Positions 1-8,489 of a stretch of DNA of 47,771 nt are shown piece by piece; position 1 is the stretch's first letter; each line of letters starts with the position of its first letter. This DNA comes from an uncultured Succinivibrionaceae bacterium (GTDB lineage: Bacteria; Pseudomonadota; Gammaproteobacteria; Enterobacterales; Succinivibrionaceae). The stretch spans positions 1 to 47,771 of the forward strand of contig CALXOV010000009.1 in assembly GCA_944390105.1 (NCBI GenBank). The letters run 5' to 3'. The translations under genes were made by a program, and so were the position numbers. Below the pieces are notes generated by a model, which did not search any database, had not been told where the DNA came from, and saw only the letters and a program-made list of their open reading frames with translations.

Positions 1-155
1 CGCCCGATGCGCTGGATGTTGGTTTTAACAGCCGTCATGCCGTCGCCATGCTTTTTGGGGCGCCACACATTGTGGTAGGTACGGACGTAGGTGTAGTTAC
101 CGCACTTACTAAAGTAGACGGTTGGCAGCTGAGGGGTCGAAACTAAAGCAACCAT
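1..155 (-). CDS. Transposase, N-terminal fragment (cut by window edge)
   Basis: Reading leftward from an ATG at 155 there is an open frame of 51 codons that runs off the window. It begins MVALVSTPQLPTVYFSKCG and continues with YVRTYHNVWRP and KHGDGMTAVKTNIQRIGR. The short aromatic N-terminus followed by a 'G.YTYVR' strand and a basic stretch resembles the start of IS1634/IS4-type DDE transposases; this is recognition from memory, not a search. A good ribosome binding site (GGAGG) lies 6 bases before the ATG. The upstream DNA (156-300) is A/T-rich, as at many IS ends, but I could not define a terminal inverted repeat. Whether the gene is intact cannot be judged from here. Confidence 0.55.
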   Translation of the reverse strand, partial: MVALVSTPQLPTVYFSKCGNYTYVRTYHNVWRPKKHGDGMTAVKTNIQRIG

Positions 156-317
156 GGCAAACCTCCATAAAAGGCCTTATGGGTAAGATAATATTACCTA
201 GAAAAAGAATAAAAGTCAAGCGTTTAAAAAAATTTTTTGAAAAAATAGTTGATTAGCAATTTGGGGTGGATGGGTTAAGACAGATACGGACCTAGAGTGC
301 AAAATTCAAGATAGTAC

Positions 318-811
318 CTACAGAACAAAGTTCAGGTCGTAGTGGGATTCGGGCGCTTTGATGCCAAAATACTTAAGCGTGGCGCGTTGCGCTTTTGATA
401 AGGTATTGACAATGTGGGCATGGCGATCGCTGAAGTAGTACTCTTCGATGCCTCTGAGCTCGGCTAATAACCCCGCAATGCTGTGGTGCGGGCTTGCTTT
501 GCCGCTAGCTTCGGCCTTGTCGGCTGCTGCTTGGATAAATGCATAAAGCGTATGGTTAAAGCTAACTTCCTGTCACGCGGCATGCTGCCCTGCGAACGGG
601 TCATCTGCCACTTCTCCTGCAGCAGAGTTAAATCTGGCATGATTTTCTCTTGTCCTGCAATTGCCTTTGCGGCATTTTTACGCGCGTAATAGAGCACGGC
701 GACCTGAGACGGAGCCATTGCTCCGATTTTCTCCTGCGTTAAACACAGTTCACGTACCTTGGCGCATGCGCTTACGGCGGTACCATGTTTTAACCCCATC
801 ACTTTTTCCAA
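318..811 (-). pseudogene. Frameshifted ORF remnant, possibly a transposase C-terminus
   Basis: A leftward frame opens at a TTG at 811 (MEKVMGLKHGTAVSACAK) and runs to about 572. There it continues sensibly only in another frame: PRDR then EVSFNHTLYAFIQAAADK, HHSIAGLLAELRGIEEYYF, HIVNTLSKAQRATLKYFGI and a final ESHYDLNFVL before a TAG at 318. The original frame instead drifts into low-quality sequence ending ARTTALRGY at 464. The C-terminal part has a normal, gene-like composition, so this looks like one former gene broken by a single-base change near 570-575. The position next to the transposase at 1-155 suggests an old insertion-sequence copy. A host gene of unknown function is the alternative. 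Confidence 0.4.
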
Positions 812-1397
812 CTAGCACGGACGATATTTGCAGGCGAACAATAAAACTTTCTTTAAAACTACGTTGTCCATATGTTTTACTCGACCGATAGTCAGGTTTT
901 TAACCTAAATGTAAGTATTACGCGGTATATATTTATTCTCCTTGCCCAATAAGTAGGCCTATAGTACATAACTGTAGTCGGGAAACAAAATGACGAAAAT
1001 AACAGAAAGATGATCGGAAAGTTGATCCGGACCCGTGAGATTGGAGGTTGAAAATCATCTCAGACAAAACCGGAACAAAGCTTTTAGTTTTCAGCTCCGA
1101 TCTTTCTCCTGAGATCTCAGATCTTCTTCAGTAATATTTAACAGATGTAAGGCGCCTAGATGCGCGGCTTGCCGAGGCCGTGACCTAAGTAAGGGAGAGA
1201 AAGTACGGGCTGAATGACAACAGCAAGACTCGCGTGGCCATCTTTGTCATGGTGTTCTGCGCTACTAAAGATAAGGATAAGCGCTGTCTGGCGCGGGTGA
1301 GGTTGCCTTGGTGGACGTGCAGTACAGGAAGCGCCGGGTAGAGTTGCAGGATGAGCGCAGCTAAACCGCTCCATCCTGCAGGCTTTAAGTTTAAGAT
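812..1397. other. Gene-free region downstream of the glycoside hydrolase
   Basis: No ORF here looks real on either strand. The leftward frame at 1156-1440 overlaps the end of the hydrolase gene and has no plausible composition or start. The stretch holds a 12-base palindrome CTGAGATCTCAG at 1109-1120 and the hairpin described separately at 1345-1380. It probably marks the boundary between mobile-element debris on the left and the transport/hydrolase cluster on the right. Confidence 0.5.
1345..1380 (-). terminator. Hairpin 3' of the glycoside hydrolase gene (possible terminator)
   Basis: TGCAGGATG (1345-1353) pairs perfectly with CATCCTGCA (1372-1380), and AGCG (1354-1357) extends the stem with CGCT (1367-1370) across one bulged base. 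It lies 17 bases beyond the hydrolase stop codon on the minus strand. There is no run of T on the minus strand after it, so it may be a 3'-end stabilising hairpin rather than an intrinsic terminator. Confidence 0.4.
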
Positions 1398-4064
1398 CTA
1401 GCGACGTAAGCGCAGGATTGGGGTAGCCGTCAGACCGCAATCATCTAAGGGCGCACAGCGCCAGCGGCTGTGCTGATAATAGTAATTAGCCGCTGAAGAA
1501 TATACTTTGAGGATAAGCTCATAAGTGCCGCACTTGATTGCGCCGAGGTTATGGCAGCCGGCGCCGAAGCTAGGGCCGTAACTATGGCCGTTGAGGATAA
1601 GCTCCATCCCACCGCCCAAGCTGGGCACATCCAGTTGTACTTCTGCAAAATCCTGTTCTAGCGTAAAACTACAGCTATAGCTGCCGATGCCGCAGTAGGT
1701 CGTAAGCTTGGAAATATGCTGCCAGCCGTGATTGACATCCACATCCGTGAAACTACTCCCGTTTTCTAAGGTTAGCGTCCATGGCCCTGAGAGCGGACGG
1801 TGTTCCGGTGCTGGCAGATAGTTTAAGACTACGCAGTTAAGTTCATGCGGAGCAATGACTAAGGGGAAGCTGTCGCTAGTGGCACTATCTGGGGTAAGTT
1901 GTCCGCAGGTGAGATCTAGTTGGCGCAGCGTGCAGCGCTGCGGGGATACCATATGCAGGTACAGAGGTGTTGAGCTGTCATTAAAAATTGCCGCTTTATA
2001 GCCAGTGGCTGTTTTAATCAGGCGTGAGAATACAGCATCATTACGCGGCGCAAAATCAAGATGTAGTCGCATCTCTTTAAGTGGATGTAGCACCTGCTCA
2101 AGCTGCGGAGCATAGGGAGCGGAAAGTTCGTTGATGTTGGCAGGTAACAGCACACAGTGCTCTTGTAGCTCCAAGCATAGTGTTTTTAGTTTATCAGCAT
2201 CGTCAAAACTCAGACTCAGCTGCGGCAGCTGACCAACGCACAGCAGTTTTATTCCTTGCTTAGCTAAATTTAGCAGCAGCTCTAAAGTGTGTGCGGACTT
2301 AATGGAATGCACATCCGGCAGCAGTAGCGCTGGGAAGCTTTCATTTTCAAGACACAAATGGCCATCTTGCGTCGCTGCGCGCGGCAGATCATCTTCATCG
2401 ACAAAGAGGTAATCATAGCCGTGGGTGCTTAAATATTGACACAAAGCGGCAGTGTAAGCCCCATGCGCAGTATCCATTCCGCGATTTAAGAGATCGCGGC
2501 GCGGGTAGAAGATTGCCATATCAAATAAAGGTTGGCCGTCTTCTAAAAATTGTGACAGGGTGCCAGAGAGTGCGCATAAACGTTGGAATAGCGGTTTGGC
2601 CCACGGCTCGTAGTTGATGCCCGGGGCAAAATCTAAATGCGGATTGATAAAAATGTCGTCGTTGGAGAAATCTCCGTCAGTAAGGTAGAAGGCATGCATT
2701 AAAAATTGCCGCATACCCAATAGATGATGGCGCACGACCTGAGCATACAGATCACAAGGCTTAAGTTCCCAATACCCAGCGCCAAAGTGCGAGTTTGCAA
2801 TATCACGGCCGTAGTACTGTTCTAAAATGCAGCCAGAGCGGCCATTGCTGCGCGCTACGCTGTCGCCGAATTTAGCTGACAGTTGCGGGACGTTGTCTTT
2901 GGCATCCACTGCGGTAAGATCACGCATCCGGTCAAGACCGAAGTAATCTAAAGCAAAATTGCAGCGATTATCCTCGGTAATTACCTTGTCGCACAGATTC
3001 CATGAGCGAACATGCCCGAGGACCTCATGTCCGGAGAAGGCGATATGATGTTGCTGACACCACGTGCGTAACGGCTGGAAATAATGATCAAAGGCTAGCT
3101 TGGCGTAGGCCTCAAATAGTGCGCAGCGATAGCGCGGACTGTCAGGCTCAATATCGCCAAACAACGCCACTAAAGCGTGCAAGCGTGATTGATCGCCCGG
3201 TAGTGCATCAAGTTTTTGCATAAACTCAGGAGAGTACATTAACGATGAACGCACTTGGGCATTATTTTCTGCCCATTGATAGAAACAGGCATGCGGCTGA
3301 TCAAAGAACATGTAGCGCACCGTGGTGCCCAAATGCGGGCCAAAGGCTTCTGCATAGGGCTCGTAGGTTACTTGAATAAAGGTGCGCGCGGTTTCTTTGA
3401 GCAAATAATTGACCATGCGAGAGCTGGCGCAACGGGCGCTGACAAAAAGATAAACCTCACCTGCAGGCAGTCCCGTAAGGGTAAGCCTAAAGCTATGGGC
3501 ATCGCTTTTAATGGTGGCCGCGGTACTGTCAAGGGGCAGCAACTGTCCTTCAGGGGTCAGCAGCGCCAGACCCTGCACCTGCCATTCATCCCAGAGCGGG
3601 CGTCCACCCTCGTAGATCCAGTTTTTACCGACGTCAAATAGACAATCGGCATCGCTAGAGCTGATGTGCGACAGCGTCAGCGTGGCGGCGCCGTTTTGGA
3701 CTGCAGCGTGCGACCAGAAAAGCTGGCTTTCACGCAGCGCATCATTCGCCGCTACGACGCGTCCGCCGGCATGTCCGGATTGCCAATTGTAGTCATCATA
3801 AATGCCCATCATTAATCCGGCCTTGGCCGCAAGGTCAGCGCAGTCGCGGCAGGCTTTAAGGTAGGGGGCGGCTAGATAATCTTCACGCGGGGTACTTAAG
3901 CGTGCGGCTATTTGAAAGGAGCCGAAACCTAAATCCTGCAATTCATTGAGTCCAGCGCTTATCTCAGCGCGCGTCGGGACATGCTGCCAAAACCAATAGC
4001 AGGCAGGTTTATGAAAGGCATTGGGCTTATCCGGCGTTCCGCCTGCAATTTCCTTTACAAACAT
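1398..4064 (-). CDS. Glycoside hydrolase, GH106-like, with C-terminal beta-sandwich
   Basis: 888 residues with no signal peptide, so probably cytoplasmic. The N-terminus has PACYWFWQHVPTRAEI, LGFGSFQIAARL and MMGIYDDYNWQSGHAGGR. This is the W-W-W / GFGG / Y(D/E)xNWPSG pattern of the GH106 alpha-L-rhamnosidase-like TIM-barrel group. FFDQP at about residues 253-257 stands where relatives usually read a D-E-P motif, so a candidate catalytic acid is Gln here; this comparison is from memory. The C-terminal 140 residues (LSGPWTLTLENG to the WRC near the end) read as a galactose-binding-type beta-sandwich. The start ATG overlaps the stop of the upstream permease by one base (TAATG) with AAGGAGG before it, so the two are translationally coupled. 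The neighbour suggests the substrate is imported whole by an NCS1-type carrier. The exact sugar is not predictable from sequence. Confidence 0.7.
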   Translation of the reverse strand: MFVKEIAGGTPDKPNAFHKPACYWFWQHVPTRAEISAGLNELQDLGFGSFQIAARLSTPREDYLAAPYLKACRDCADLAAKAGLMMGIYDDYNWQSGHAGGRVVAANDALRESQLFWSHAAVQNGAATLTLSHISSSDADCLFDVGKNWIYEGGRPLWDEWQVQGLALLTPEGQLLPLDSTAATIKSDAHSFRLTLTGLPAGEVYLFVSARCASSRMVNYLLKETARTFIQVTYEPYAEAFGPHLGTTVRYMFFDQPHACFYQWAENNAQVRSSLMYSPEFMQKLDALPGDQSRLHALVALFGDIEPDSPRYRCALFEAYAKLAFDHYFQPLRTWCQQHHIAFSGHEVLGHVRSWNLCDKVITEDNRCNFALDYFGLDRMRDLTAVDAKDNVPQLSAKFGDSVARSNGRSGCILEQYYGRDIANSHFGAGYWELKPCDLYAQVVRHHLLGMRQFLMHAFYLTDGDFSNDDIFINPHLDFAPGINYEPWAKPLFQRLCALSGTLSQFLEDGQPLFDMAIFYPRRDLLNRGMDTAHGAYTAALCQYLSTHGYDYLFVDEDDLPRAATQDGHLCLENESFPALLLPDVHSIKSAHTLELLLNLAKQGIKLLCVGQLPQLSLSFDDADKLKTLCLELQEHCVLLPANINELSAPYAPQLEQVLHPLKEMRLHLDFAPRNDAVFSRLIKTATGYKAAIFNDSSTPLYLHMVSPQRCTLRQLDLTCGQLTPDSATSDSFPLVIAPHELNCVVLNYLPAPEHRPLSGPWTLTLENGSSFTDVDVNHGWQHISKLTTYCGIGSYSCSFTLEQDFAEVQLDVPSLGGGMELILNGHSYGPSFGAGCHNLGAIKCGTYELILKVYSSAANYYYQHSRWRCAPLDDCGLTATPILRLRR

Positions 4065-5539
4065 TATTTAGCCTCCTTGTAATCAGGTGGCAATACGCGC
4101 AAGCCGATGATGAAAGTCAAAATATAGTACAGCCCGCCGCCGACTAACATTGAGACAATGACGCCGACATTGGCGGTGGCAAACACCGATTGTGCGGTTT
4201 CCTCGGTTAAGAGAAAGCCCACTACGGTGGCAATATACGGGTCAGCCGAGGTGATAGTACCCAGGCCGATGATGGTGGCGATAATGAGCGACACCATGGC
4301 AGTCCAACGATAGTTCAGACCGCCTGCGCCTAAAGGTTCAGCTAAGCTAATATCCCACTCAAGGCGTTTTTGGCGGATGAAGTCGACCAAAACGATGGCG
4401 CCGGTGGATCCCATTACTACCGATACTGCAGCGAGGAAGGCTTGGAAGGTAGCAAGGAACGAGTCTGAGATAAACAGCAGATAAAAAGATCCGACCGCAA
4501 TAATCAACGCATTGAGAAAAGTGGTTAAAGCACGGGTTGCCGGCAGACCTAAGGCCATGAGTGCTAGTCCTGAACTGTAGACTCCGGTCATGGAGGCGGC
4601 AAGCAGTGAGGCGACAATCACCACCGAGAAGGGCACGAAGAACCAAAATGGCAGCAAATTGGTAAGTGCGGCAATCGGCTGTGCGGCCGCGGCAGCGCTT
4701 AGGTCAGGATTGGTATCGGCCAAGAGAACGCCGACAATCAGTAAAATGGCCACTGGCAGGGAAATTCCCATGGATGTCCAGAAGATAATGCCCGAAGCCT
4801 TAGTATTGCGCGGCAGGTAACGGCAGAAATCACCGCCGTAATTGATAAAGCCGAGGCCCACCATAGTCATGGCCATTACCATGCCGCCGATGCAGGTCAT
4901 GAGATCGGCAGACGGCTGCGTTCCAAGCTGGGACAGCTCAATATGGGGAAACATCAGTCCTAAAAACACTACCGTCATGAAGGAAGTGACAATCGCGATA
5001 TATTTTTCCACCCGCACAATCAGCTGATAGCCGTAAATGGCGACGGTCATAACTAAGGCCAACACTACTACAAACCATCCAAATAGGCAGACCAGCGTCG
5101 GACTGCCGTCAGCCTGAGCACAGCTTGGCACCAGCTTGGCAAAGAGATCGGCACCGGTGGAGGCGGACAGGGTAATGATGATGACCTGCCAGCCCATGTT
5201 GGAGATATAGGCAAATAGAGTGGGGAATTTATTGCCCAAAAAGCCGAAGGCAATGCGGTTTTGCGTTAAAGACGGTAGGCCGGTGCGTGGGCCGCCGACG
5301 GCCTGCACGCCAACTAAGGTACTAGATAGAAAATAGCCGAGGATGCCGCAGACAATTGCCTGCATAAAGCTAAGCCCCAAGCTGTAGACGTAGATACCGT
5401 AGGCAATGCCCATGATGGACACATTCCACGAAAACCAGACGGGGAAAACTTGAAAGGGTGTGCCGCCGCGCTCATTGAGCGGTACCGGGTTAACGCCGTT
5501 GGTTTCAAGCTTGAGAGAGCTGTTGTCATTATCCTGCAT
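4064..5539 (-). CDS. NCS1-family permease (purine/cytosine permease-like), copy 1
   Basis: 491 residues, almost entirely hydrophobic, consistent with about 12 membrane helices of the nucleobase:cation symporter-1 fold. Landmarks are the N-terminal GVNPVPLNERGGTPFQVF, WFSWNVSIMGIAYGIYVY, GGPRTGLPSLTQNRIAFG and the GLGFINYGGDFCRYLP segment in the middle. Members import nucleobases, allantoin, hydantoins or related heterocycles with a cation across the inner membrane. RBS GGAG lies 9 bases before the ATG. It shares its last base with the downstream glycoside hydrolase start. The next gene upstream on this strand is a paralogue that is near-identical over long blocks, so the pair arose by tandem duplication. 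Substrate unknown. Confidence 0.8.
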   Translation of the reverse strand: MQDNDNSSLKLETNGVNPVPLNERGGTPFQVFPVWFSWNVSIMGIAYGIYVYSLGLSFMQAIVCGILGYFLSSTLVGVQAVGGPRTGLPSLTQNRIAFGFLGNKFPTLFAYISNMGWQVIIITLSASTGADLFAKLVPSCAQADGSPTLVCLFGWFVVVLALVMTVAIYGYQLIVRVEKYIAIVTSFMTVVFLGLMFPHIELSQLGTQPSADLMTCIGGMVMAMTMVGLGFINYGGDFCRYLPRNTKASGIIFWTSMGISLPVAILLIVGVLLADTNPDLSAAAAAQPIAALTNLLPFWFFVPFSVVIVASLLAASMTGVYSSGLALMALGLPATRALTTFLNALIIAVGSFYLLFISDSFLATFQAFLAAVSVVMGSTGAIVLVDFIRQKRLEWDISLAEPLGAGGLNYRWTAMVSLIIATIIGLGTITSADPYIATVVGFLLTEETAQSVFATANVGVIVSMLVGGGLYYILTFIIGLRVLPPDYKEAK

Positions 5540-5625
5540 GAAAATTTCTCCTTAATTGGCAGTTGTGCGCAGGGAAAAAAAGAGGGCGCTGCCGCAGCGC
5601 CCTGAGGGAATCATAGCGCAAAAGC

Positions 5626-7113
5626 TTAAGCTTTGGGCTTGGGCTGATAATTGGGCGGCAATACAGGTTTGTGCAGCATAAAGGTGATGACATAGTACAT
5701 CATGCCGCCGACTAACATTGAGACAATGACCCCGACATTGGCGGTGGCAAAGACGCTCTGTTTGGCTGCGTCGCTTAATAAAAAGCCGACAATTTTGGCA
5801 ATATATGGATCGGCCGAGGTAATGGTGCCAAGGCCGAAGATGCTAGCTACAATCAGCGAAAGCATCGCGCTCCAGCGGTAGTTGAGCCCGCCCTGGCCGG
5901 AGGGCTGGGCCAGCGTAATGTCCCAGTTTAGGCGGCGCTGGCGGATAAAGTCCACTAGCACAATTGCTCCCATCGAGCCCATCACCACCGATACTGTGGC
6001 AAGGAAGGCTTGGAAGGTGGATAAGAAAGAGTCGGAAATGAACAGCAGATAAAAGGCACCGCCGGCGATTAAGAGCGCATTTAAAAAGGTAGTCATCGCG
6101 CGTGAAGTCGGCAGTCCTAAGGCCATTAAGGCCAGTCCCGAGCTGTAGACGCCGGTCATGGCAGCAGCCAACAGCGAAATGATGATTACGATGCTAAAAG
6201 GCACGTAGAACCAAAACGGCAGCATCGCGGTCAGTGCGGCAATCGGCTGCGCCGCAGCGGCGGTACCTAAATCGGGGTTAGAGTCAGCTAGGAGTACGCC
6301 CATGATAAGTAAGATAGCGACAGGCAGCGAGATGCCCAAGGAGGTCCAGAAAATGACACCGCCGGCTTTTGTATTAGTCGGCAGATAACGGCAGAAATCG
6401 CCGCCATAGTTTAAAAAGCCAAGTCCCACCATGGTCATAGCCATTACCGCGCCGCCGATGCAGGTTAAAAAGCCGGCGCTCGGGTGGCGTCCTAAATGGG
6501 CAAAGTCGATATGCGGAATCATGAAAAAGAAAAAGATCACTGTCATTATTGCAGTGATGAGGGCAATGTACTTTTCTACTTTTACAATGAGCTGATAACC
6601 GTATACTGCCACCGACATCGACAGCACTAAGGTTACCACGAACCAGCCGACTAAGCAGGCGGTAGTATAGGTGCCGTCAGCATTGGCAAACAGATTGGGG
6701 GCCAGCTTGGCAAAGAGATCGGCTCCGGTGGTAGATGCAAGCGTAATAATAGTTACTTTCCAGCCCATATTGGAAATGTAGGCAAATAGGGTGGGGAGTT
6801 TATTGCCGCTAAAGCCGAAGGCAATCCGGTTTTGGGTTAAGGTCGGCAGGCCGGTGCGTGGGCCGCCCACGGCAAGGATGCCGACTAAGGTACTTGAGAG
6901 AAAATAGCCAATAACGCCGAATACGATGGCCTGCATGAAGCTCATGCCAAGGCCATAAACATAGATTCCGTAGGCAATGCCCATGATGGAGACGTTCCAA
7001 GAAAACCATATCGGGAATACGCCAAACGGCGTGCCGTAGCGCTCACTTGCCGGCACCGGGTTGACGCCATTGGTTTCAAGTTTAATGGCGTTGTTTGCAT
7101 GACTGGCGGTCAT
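5626..7113 (-). CDS. NCS1-family permease (purine/cytosine permease-like), copy 2
   Basis: 495 residues. It matches copy 1 block by block: LETNGVNPVP, then FSWNVSIMGIAYGIYVY, GGPRTGLPTLTQNRIAFG, LGFLNYGGDFCRYLPTN, and a shared C-terminal FATANVGVIVSMLVGG. By eye, well over two thirds of positions are identical. Differences cluster at the N-terminus, in the loop after TTGADLFAKL (PNLFANADGTYTTAC against PSCAQADGSPTLVC) and at the C-terminus. It is the first gene of the leftward cluster, preceded by AAGGA about 11 bases before the ATG, and faces the rightward yibN gene across 293 bases. Keeping two close paralogues suggests different substrates, affinities or conditions of use. That is inference. 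Confidence 0.8.
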   Translation of the reverse strand: MTASHANNAIKLETNGVNPVPASERYGTPFGVFPIWFSWNVSIMGIAYGIYVYGLGMSFMQAIVFGVIGYFLSSTLVGILAVGGPRTGLPTLTQNRIAFGFSGNKLPTLFAYISNMGWKVTIITLASTTGADLFAKLAPNLFANADGTYTTACLVGWFVVTLVLSMSVAVYGYQLIVKVEKYIALITAIMTVIFFFFMIPHIDFAHLGRHPSAGFLTCIGGAVMAMTMVGLGFLNYGGDFCRYLPTNTKAGGVIFWTSLGISLPVAILLIMGVLLADSNPDLGTAAAAQPIAALTAMLPFWFYVPFSIVIIISLLAAAMTGVYSSGLALMALGLPTSRAMTTFLNALLIAGGAFYLLFISDSFLSTFQAFLATVSVVMGSMGAIVLVDFIRQRRLNWDITLAQPSGQGGLNYRWSAMLSLIVASIFGLGTITSADPYIAKIVGFLLSDAAKQSVFATANVGVIVSMLVGGMMYYVITFMLHKPVLPPNYQPKPKA

Positions 7114-7327
7114 TTGCGTGAAGATCCTTAAAGCAGTTCTTTTTTTTAGTTAATATTTGGGTTTACATGCTTGTGGCCGACAATAATGCCGGTTGGCGCA
7201 TGGGGGGCTCATTGTCGTACGCTTTGTGTAAATTTAGCAAGTCAATCAGGGGGAAAGTGCTAGCTTTTTGCACAAGTGGATCGGCATTTGCGTGTAAATT
7301 GTTGCACGCGGGGGCGCTTTTTCAGCA

Positions 7328-7356
7328 TTGTATGAGCCCAACGCCTGCAATATGCT
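7328..7356 (+). promoter_or_regulatory. Probable sigma-70 promoter of yibN-secB-gpsA
   Basis: TTGTAT (7328-7333) and TATGCT (7351-7356) are separated by exactly 17 bases, each matching the consensus at four of six positions. The predicted start of transcription is about 40 bases before the yibN GTG. The rest of the 7114-7406 intergenic region shows no gene; a rightward 63-codon frame at 7167-7358 overlaps this promoter and is unlikely to be used. Confidence 0.55.
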
Positions 7357-7406
7357 AAAATCTGCGAATTGTTTGAAACCGGCTTAAACCAGCGTTGAGG
7401 TGAATT

Positions 7407-7871
7407 GTGACAGAGTTAGTCTCTCCGGACTTATGGCAGCAGTTTTCTGCTTTCTTTACCCGTCATTACATGATGTGCGGCGGTTGGATTGTGGTTTTGG
7501 TGCTGTTGATTGTCGTACAGTTTAAGCTGCTGACGGCCCGTATTAAGAAAACCACGACCAACAGCGCAGTGCTGATGGTAAATCGTCAGGAAGGCATTTT
7601 TGTGGATGTGCGCTCTGCCGAGAAATTCGGGCAGGGGCATATTGCCAATGCGGTGAATGTTACGGCGGCTGATATTAAGAGCGGAAAGCTTCAGCGCATT
7701 GAGCGCAATAAAAACAAGCCGGTTATCATTGTCGGCAAGGACAAATATGATACCGACTGCTTCAATAGTGCGCGTGCACTGAAGAAAAACGGCTTTACTC
7801 AGGTCTACGTGCTTGATGGGGGGATCCTTGAATGGGATGCCGCTAATCTGCCGCTGACCTCCAAGCGTTAA
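7407..7871 (+). CDS. yibN: Membrane-anchored rhodanese-domain protein (YibN-like)
   Basis: 154 residues. One N-terminal transmembrane helix (about residues 20-36, GGWIVVLVLLIVVQF) is followed by a cytoplasmic rhodanese domain with FVDVRSAEKFGQGHIANAVN and VYVLDGGILEWDAANLPL. The usual CxxGxR active-site loop is replaced by a divergent YDTDCFNSARAL, whose single Cys is the only candidate nucleophile; E. coli YibN is similarly divergent. Start is GTG at 7407, supported by GAGGTGAA 5-10 bases upstream. The gene is followed within 24 bases by secB and then gpsA, the E. coli order but without the grxC that sits between yibN and secB there. YibN has been linked to membrane-protein biogenesis, which fits the secB neighbour. 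Confidence 0.85.
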   Translation: MTELVSPDLWQQFSAFFTRHYMMCGGWIVVLVLLIVVQFKLLTARIKKTTTNSAVLMVNRQEGIFVDVRSAEKFGQGHIANAVNVTAADIKSGKLQRIERNKNKPVIIVGKDKYDTDCFNSARALKKNGFTQVYVLDGGILEWDAANLPLTSKR

Positions 7872-7894
7872 TTTTTTATTTTAGGAAAAACATC

Positions 7895-8461
7895 ATGAGC
7901 GATAACGCAAACAATCAGAATGCACAGGCAAACGATCAGGCAAAGCAGGCAGCTGCTGCGCGTCCTGGATATGAAATGGTTCGTCTGTATGCTAAGAACT
8001 GCTCGTTAGAGACTCCCGAGCTGCCGGAAATCTTCCGCACCCCGTGGAAGCCTTCCTTAAAGGTGACCTTCGGGACGCAGAGCAAGCTGTTAGAGCAGAG
8101 CAAGGACGAAGATCCTGTTAAGCTCGCCTCCTATGAGGTGGTGCTGCGCGTGACGGTGACCTGCACGGTAGGCGAGAAGACGGCCTACATCTGCGAGGCT
8201 AATCAGGCTGGTATCTTTGTGTTGCGCAACATTACTAAGACCGAGGAGATCGAGGCGATTTTAGGCGCCATGGCTCCGACCATTCTGTTCCCGTATGCGC
8301 GTGAGTGCATCTCCAACTTAGTCAACCGTGCCACTTTCCCGGCCCTGAACTTAACTCCGATCGATTTTGTGCAGCTCTATCGCGTGCGCAAGCTGCAGGA
8401 GGCTAAGAAGCAGGCTGAAGCTGCCGCTGCAGACGGCAAAAAGGAAGAGCCGGTAGCCTAA
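7895..8461 (+). CDS. secB: Protein-export chaperone SecB
   Basis: 188 residues against about 155 in E. coli, the extra length being an Asn/Gln/Ala-rich start ([18 protein letters not shown]) and a Lys/Ala/Glu-rich tail. The core is typical: [19 protein letters not shown], then [28 protein letters not shown] and [20 protein letters not shown] with LNLTPIDF. SecB tetramers hold preproteins unfolded and hand them to SecA. RBS AGGAAA lies 9 bases before the ATG. It is the middle gene of yibN-secB-gpsA. The many predicted exported proteins in this window (the cluster at 39.5-45.9 kb) are possible clients. Confidence 0.95.
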   Translation: MSDNANNQNAQANDQAKQAAAARPGYEMVRLYAKNCSLETPELPEIFRTPWKPSLKVTFGTQSKLLEQSKDEDPVKLASYEVVLRVTVTCTVGEKTAYICEANQAGIFVLRNITKTEEIEAILGAMAPTILFPYARECISNLVNRATFPALNLTPIDFVQLYRVRKLQEAKKQAEAAAADGKKEEPVA

Positions 8462-8489
8462 GTTTAAATTTTTGGGCTTCAAGATAGGC

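Noticed and set aside
1156-1440. 94-codon leftward ORF at the end of the glycoside hydrolase
   Set aside because: Shares its start region with the hydrolase in another frame and has a random-like sequence.
7167-7358. 63-codon rightward ORF before yibN
   Set aside because: Overlaps the probable yibN promoter, has unusual composition and no ribosome site.
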